Assembly (NCBI GenBank): GCA_951813535.1
Contig: OX638345.1
Coordinates: 2,759,158 to 2,823,157 of the forward strand
Direction: 5' to 3'
Origin: an uncultured Dehalococcoidia bacterium
Lineage (GTDB): Bacteria > Chloroflexota > Dehalococcoidia > Lucifugimonadales > UBA3495
Length of the DNA: 64,000 nt
Under the pieces are notes generated by a model. It was not told where the DNA came from and made no database searches. It was given only the letters and a program-made list of their open reading frames with translations. This document shows positions 59,844 to 64,000 of the stretch, one piece after another. Positions within the stretch are counted from its first letter, which is position 1; every line of letters begins with the position of its first letter. Both the position numbers and the translations under genes were made by a program.

Positions 59844-61691
59844 ATGAGCGTTATTGAACTGCTCGATACTAAGTTTGACGGGACCCCCGCCACTCAGTCG
59901 CCCGTTTCCATACGACCCCAGGGCGACCGCACCCGGCGCGTAATGATGGTCCAGCCCGCCTCGACCGGTGGCAACTTCGAATATATCGCCATCCCCCGAC
60001 AGGGCATGCTGTTCCTCTCGGGAGCCCTCGCCCAATGGGAGGGCCCTTACGTCTACGAACGGGATATCTGGTTCGAAGACCGCCTGGGTCGCATGGATCC
60101 CGATAGGGATCTCGACGGCGTGCACATCCTGATGATCACCTCCCTGATCAACGAAACGCCGCGAGCCTATGAACTCGCCCGCCAGGCCCGCGAGTTCCAT
60201 CCCGAACTGGTGATCCTCGGCGGCGGCCCTCAGATGAGCCCCCTGCCCGAAGAGGCCATCGCCCGCGGCGGCTTCGACGCCATCGTCAACCGCGAAGGCG
60301 AGGACATCATCGGCCAGCTCTGTGACATCCTGCTCACTTGGCGGGATGACCGCAAGTACCAATACCTCGAACGCGTGGCCGGCATCTCCTTCATGCGCGA
60401 CGGGCACGTGACCCAGACCCGCCGCAAGGGCCTCGTCGCCCCCGACTTCGTGCCTCTGCCCGACTTCCGGTCCATCCGCGGCCTGTCCCCCGTGAACCCC
60501 ATGGCCGGCGGCGTCCTCGAAACCGTGCGCGGCTGCACCGAAAACTGCTCCTACTGCCAGGTTATCCAGCAGTTCCTCGGTTATCGCCTCATCGACCGCG
60601 ACACCGAGTTCAAGCGCATTGAACAGTTGGAAGAACTCGCCGCCGACGGCCTGATCCACACCGGCCGCAACGGCAAGTTCAACGTTTTCATTTCCGACGA
60701 CCTCCATACTCCTCCGTTGCGGGCGGTCAAGTTCCGCAACGAGCGCCTCGAACGCCTCCAGGGCTGGGCCGGCCGCACCGATTCCATGAACATGATCTGC
60801 CAGGCCCGCGCCGAGATCGGTCAGGACGACGAGTTGGCCGACGCCCTCCTCGACGCCAACGTCAAGATGCTCTACCTCGGCGTCGAATCCAACAACGCCG
60901 AAAGCCTCGCCGCTGTGCGCAAGCGGCAGGAACCCGGCCAGATGCAGACGGATCTGGTTCACCTCAACGAAAAGGGCTTCTCCGTCGTCGCCATGACCAT
61001 CATCGGTCTGCCTTACGACACCGAGGAATCCATCATGACCCTGGCCGACTGGGTCACCCAGCACAGCCGGTACCAGACCGCCAACCTGCTCACCCCGCTG
61101 CCCGCGACTTCCAACTGGGACTTGAAACCCCTGGACGCCAATGGCGGGCCCCTGCCGGAAGGCGAAATGCGGCCTTACGAGCTCTACACCGGTCGCCAGT
61201 TCGTTCACGAGGACGACCGCTGGTCCATGGCCGAGAGCCGCGAACTGTTCGACAGGTACAGCGGCAAGCTCACCTCCATCGACGCCCTCTACGGTCGGAT
61301 CTTCCGCATCCTCGGTAACTATCGACTGCGTCAGGCCCGCAGCGTCGAGGACCTGTCCGAGGCCACCGAGACCATGCGCACCTGGTCTCACCAGGTGGAA
61401 CAGGCCGGCAAGGAACTCGGCGAAAACCTCAACCAGCGCGTCACCGAACTGGCCGATACCCTGCGCTCCGTGAGCCAGCCCCTGTCCAACATGGGCTCCG
61501 ACTTCATGGACAATCTCCGCACCAGGATCAACGAGACCTCGGAGGCTCTGCGGGTCTACGCCGAACGGGCCGACAGCGGAAGCAAAGACGTCGCAACCGG
61601 CATTTCCACTCGCGTCACCGAGGTGACCGAGATGCTCAACGGCGTGCTGGATCACACCAGTCGCCGGCGCAATCCCAACCAAGCTGGATAG
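59844..61691 (+). CDS. B12-binding-domain radical SAM protein with helical C-terminal tail
   Basis: The 615-residue protein has an N-terminal cobalamin-binding-type Rossmann domain (about 30-150), with HILMITSLINETPRAYELAR and LVILGGGPQMSPLPEEAI. It lacks the DxHxxG lower-ligand motif. The radical SAM core follows, with Cys231, Cys235 and Cys238 in VRGCTENCSYCQV. MLYLGVESNNAESLAAVRKR and VVAMTIIGLPYDTEE are later core segments. From about 480 a 130-residue tail of amphipathic helices (SVSQPLSNMGSDFMDNLRTR) follows, which is not part of the usual fold. The start lies after a promoter-like pair. fabF begins one base after its stop. The reaction is unknown: a methyl transfer or C-C bond change on a lipid or other product is possible. 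Confidence 0.85.
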   Translation: MSVIELLDTKFDGTPATQSPVSIRPQGDRTRRVMMVQPASTGGNFEYIAIPRQGMLFLSGALAQWEGPYVYERDIWFEDRLGRMDPDRDLDGVHILMITSLINETPRAYELARQAREFHPELVILGGGPQMSPLPEEAIARGGFDAIVNREGEDIIGQLCDILLTWRDDRKYQYLERVAGISFMRDGHVTQTRRKGLVAPDFVPLPDFRSIRGLSPVNPMAGGVLETVRGCTENCSYCQVIQQFLGYRLIDRDTEFKRIEQLEELAADGLIHTGRNGKFNVFISDDLHTPPLRAVKFRNERLERLQGWAGRTDSMNMICQARAEIGQDDELADALLDANVKMLYLGVESNNAESLAAVRKRQEPGQMQTDLVHLNEKGFSVVAMTIIGLPYDTEESIMTLADWVTQHSRYQTANLLTPLPATSNWDLKPLDANGGPLPEGEMRPYELYTGRQFVHEDDRWSMAESRELFDRYSGKLTSIDALYGRIFRILGNYRLRQARSVEDLSEATETMRTWSHQVEQAGKELGENLNQRVTELADTLRSVSQPLSNMGSDFMDNLRTRINETSEALRVYAERADSGSKDVATGISTRVTEVTEMLNGVLDHTSRRRNPNQAG

Positions 61692-61692
61692 C

Positions 61693-62952
61693 ATGACGTC
61701 CAGCGGCTTTTCTGGCCGGAGAGTGGTGGTAACGGGCGTGGGAATGGTCAGCCCGTTGGGTTTGAACGTCTCCGATACATGGTGCGCCATCGCCGCCGGC
61801 CAGTCGGGTATCGACTATATCACCGGTTTCGACGCGGAGGCGTTCGACACCCGGTTTGCCGCCGAGGTTAAAGGGTTCAACCCCGAAAATTACCTCGAGC
61901 GCAAGGACGCCCGGCGCATGGACCGGTTCGCCCAGTTCGCCGCCGTGGCCGCCCAAGAAGCCTGCTCCCAGGCTGATCTCAACCCCCGCGAAATGGACCG
62001 TTACAGCGTCCATGTGGTGGTCGGTAGCGGCATCGGCGGGATATCCACTCTGACCGAGCAGCACAGGGTCCTGCTGGACCGCGGACCTCGCCGCGTCACT
62101 CCCTTCCTGATACCGATGATGCTGGCCGACATGGGTTCCGCCCAGGTCTCCATGGTCACCGGCGCCATGGGCGCGAATTACTGCATTACCTCGTCCTGCA
62201 GTAGCGGCGCCGATGCTATCGGCGTCGGCTGGGATCTGATCCGCCACAGCAAAGCCGAGGTTGTCCTCGCTGGCGGCGCCGAAGCGCCCGTTGCCCCGCT
62301 GTCTGTCGCCGGCTTCAACGCCCTGCGCGCCCTGTCCCGCCAGAACGAAAACCCGGCGGGAGCCAGCCAACCTTTCAATCGGAACCGTGACGGCTTCGTG
62401 CTGGCAGAAGGCGCAGCTATCATGGTCCTCGAAAGCGCAGAACACGCCGCCGCGCGCGGTGCGGAGCCAATTGCCGAACTGCGCGGCTACGCGGCCACCA
62501 GCGATTCCCACCATCTCACCGAACCCAATCCCACCGGTCAGAGCGCGGCCACCGCGGTGACCGAGGCCCTCGCCTCCGCCGGCCTGCAACCGTCCGACGT
62601 CGACTACCTCAACGCGCACGGCACCTCGACGCCCTTGAACGACTGGCATGAAACCAAAGCGCTCAAACTGGCCCTGGGCGACGACGCGTATCGCATCCCG
62701 GTGAGCAGCACCAAGAGCATGACCGGTCACCTCCTTGGCGCGGGCGGAGCGCTGGAAGCAGCCCTCTGCACCCGGGTTCTCGCCGAAGGTTTGATGCCGC
62801 CAACCATTAATCTCGACGATCCGGACGACGAGTGCGACCTGGACTACGTACCCAACGTCGCGCGTGCCGGCGACCTCAACGTTGTCCTCAGCAATTCCTT
62901 CGGGTTCGGCGGTCACAATTCCGTGATCGTATTGACTCGACCCGGTCGGTGA
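61693..62952 (+). CDS. fabF: Beta-ketoacyl-ACP synthase II
   Basis: The 419-residue condensing enzyme extends acyl-ACP chains with malonyl-ACP. RRVVVTGVGMVSPLGLNVSD is the start. Cys169 lies in CITSSCSSGADAIG, where the usual motif is TACATG. NAHGTSTPLNDWHETKA and STKSMTGHLLGAGGALEAAL hold the two catalytic His residues, and the C-terminus is NSFGFGGHNSVIVL. The start lies one base after the radical SAM stop, and the end overlaps the recJ start (GTGA). No acyl carrier protein or other fab gene is in the window, so it may serve a side pathway as well as, or instead of, core fatty acid synthesis. Confidence 0.93.
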   Translation: MTSSGFSGRRVVVTGVGMVSPLGLNVSDTWCAIAAGQSGIDYITGFDAEAFDTRFAAEVKGFNPENYLERKDARRMDRFAQFAAVAAQEACSQADLNPREMDRYSVHVVVGSGIGGISTLTEQHRVLLDRGPRRVTPFLIPMMLADMGSAQVSMVTGAMGANYCITSSCSSGADAIGVGWDLIRHSKAEVVLAGGAEAPVAPLSVAGFNALRALSRQNENPAGASQPFNRNRDGFVLAEGAAIMVLESAEHAAARGAEPIAELRGYAATSDSHHLTEPNPTGQSAATAVTEALASAGLQPSDVDYLNAHGTSTPLNDWHETKALKLALGDDAYRIPVSSTKSMTGHLLGAGGALEAALCTRVLAEGLMPPTINLDDPDDECDLDYVPNVARAGDLNVVLSNSFGFGGHNSVIVLTRPGR

Positions 62953-64000
62953 CCTCAACTCGGCATACTCCCCCGCCCCGGCGCTGGCTGCTCCCGCCCC
63001 GTCCCGACGGCCACCGCCTCCCTTCCCACCTGTCAGCCCCGGCCGTCCAACTGCTCCTGTCCCGAGGCATCGGCGACGACGAGGCGTTGACCCGCTTCCT
63101 CGACCCTCTGGGCGTGCCATATCCGCCCGAGTCCCTGCCCGGGGTCGATATCGCGCTGCCCCGCCTCGCTTCGGCGGTCCGGTCCCGGGAAACCGTCGCG
63201 GTCTTCGGAGACTTCGATGTCGACGGTATCACCGGCACCGCGATCTTGTGCCTAACGCTGCGGAGACTCGGCGCCAGGGTGATTCCTTACCTCCCCGACC
63301 CGGTGGCCGAGGGCCATGGGATGACCCCGCTGGCAGTGGACCGCCTCGTCTCGCAGGGCGCTTCACTGATCGTTACCGTCGACTCTGGAGTCAGCAACTC
63401 AGCGGAGGTCGCTCTGGCCAGCCAGCAGGGAGCGGATGTCGTCATCACCGATCACCACGTGCCCCCGCCGCAATTGCCCGACGCGGTGGCTATCGTCAAC
63501 CCCAGGATGGCTGGTAACCAATATCCTTTTCCTGAGCTGTGCGGAGCCGGTATCGCCTACAAACTCTCCGCCGCCCTGCTGGAATATATGAGCCAGCCCG
63601 ACGATCCGTCGCTACTGGAACTCGCCGCCTTGGGCACCGTCGCCGACCTCGTGCCATTGCGGGACGAGAACCGCCACATCGTTCAGCGGGGCCTTGAATT
63701 CCTCCCGTTCACGACCCGACCCGGCCTCCGGGCCCTCCTGAGACGGGTGCATCTCGCCAATCGCCCCATCCGCGCGGAGCACGTTTCGTTCCAGATCGCT
63801 CCTCGCCTCAACGCCTCCGGTCGAATGGCGCATCCCGAAACCTCGCTGAACCTCCTCCTGACCGCCGACGAACGCGAGGGAGAGCGTCTCACCAGCCAGT
63901 TGGAGGAGTACAACGCCCGCCGCCGCGACCTGACGACACGTTCCGTTGACATCGCCATCGAACAGGTCACGGCCTCCGCGCCGCTGCCGGCGATTATCAT
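62949..64000 (+). CDS. recJ: Single-stranded-DNA exonuclease RecJ, cut by window edge
   Basis: The gene starts with GTG at 62949 overlapping the fabF stop and stays open to the window end, giving 350 visible codons. VAVFGDFDVDGITGTAILCL is DHH motif I, LIVTVDSGVSN is motif II, and VVITDHHVPPPQLPDAVAIV is motif III, with the name-giving DHH. CGAGIAYKLSAALLEY and GTVADLVPLRDENRHIV are motif IV and the following conserved helix. APRLNASGRMAHPETSLNLL begins the DHHA1-side linker. RecJ degrades single-stranded DNA 5' to 3' in recombination and repair. The C-terminal OB fold lies beyond the window. Confidence 0.94.
   Translation, partial: MTSTRHTPPPRRWLLPPRPDGHRLPSHLSAPAVQLLLSRGIGDDEALTRFLDPLGVPYPPESLPGVDIALPRLASAVRSRETVAVFGDFDVDGITGTAILCLTLRRLGARVIPYLPDPVAEGHGMTPLAVDRLVSQGASLIVTVDSGVSNSAEVALASQQGADVVITDHHVPPPQLPDAVAIVNPRMAGNQYPFPELCGAGIAYKLSAALLEYMSQPDDPSLLELAALGTVADLVPLRDENRHIVQRGLEFLPFTTRPGLRALLRRVHLANRPIRAEHVSFQIAPRLNASGRMAHPETSLNLLLTADEREGERLTSQLEEYNARRRDLTTRSVDIAIEQVTASAPLPAII

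Noticed and set aside
59670..61790. Long minus-strand open frame of 706 codons opposite the radical SAM gene
   Set aside because: It is the antisense of a gene with clear radical SAM motifs. High GC at third positions opens the opposite strand. No domain is recognisable in it.

Overview
The window is 64 kb of GC-rich bacterial chromosome, densely packed with genes on both strands. It looks like a member of the Chloroflexota, plausibly the SAR202/Dehalococcoidia side. The signs are two luciferase-like (LLM) flavin oxidoreductases, a T-box ahead of ilvB, an unusual elongation factor P, paired clpP genes, many MFS exporters and a GMC oxidoreductase. This placement is inferred from gene content, not from a phylogenetic marker. 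I see no rRNA, tRNA, CRISPR array or prophage.

Region 1 (1-8.1 kb) is metabolic: a cut-off molybdopterin-domain protein with a CopD-like membrane partner, an SDR dehydrogenase, a small zinc-ribbon protein, a SirB1-like protein, a DM13 protein, a GH15 glucoamylase-like enzyme, an SMP-30 lactonase and a GMC oxidoreductase. Region 2 (8.3-21 kb) is core housekeeping. Its plus-strand run is dprA-topA-xer-aroQ-efp-xseA-xseB-formyltransferase, with several start/stop overlaps. It converges on a minus-strand tig-clpP-clpP-clpX proteostasis cluster.

Region 3 (21-35.6 kb) holds a decayed ATP-grasp/transglutaminase/alpha-E cassette in which the first and last genes are broken. It continues with an LLM oxidoreductase, Uma2, a PanE-like reductase, an ilvB gene behind a clear T-box leader, two lipoprotein thioredoxin-fold genes and argJ-argB. 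Region 4 (35.7-46 kb) is the most accessory-like. Two separate two-gene ATPase-plus-nuclease-fold cassettes lie 7 kb apart: ATPase-PIN and ATPase-TOPRIM. Between them are pncB, a fused EtfB-EtfA, a coiled-coil protein, an MFS exporter and a stand-alone aprB-like ferredoxin. The two cassettes are candidate defence or abortive-infection systems.

Region 5 (46-64 kb) carries an MFS transporter, lepA, a DUF3500 protein, pyrF-DUF951-MFS, another MFS gene, an intact ISAs1-type insertion sequence with perfect ends and a 10-bp target duplication, a signal-less BtuF-like protein and a flavin reductase/LLM pair. It ends in a tightly coupled radical SAM-fabF-recJ run, with recJ cut by the window end. Non-coding DNA holds three copies of a palindromic MITE-like repeat, two other hairpin repeat types, and GC-rich hairpin terminators that mostly lack U-tracts.
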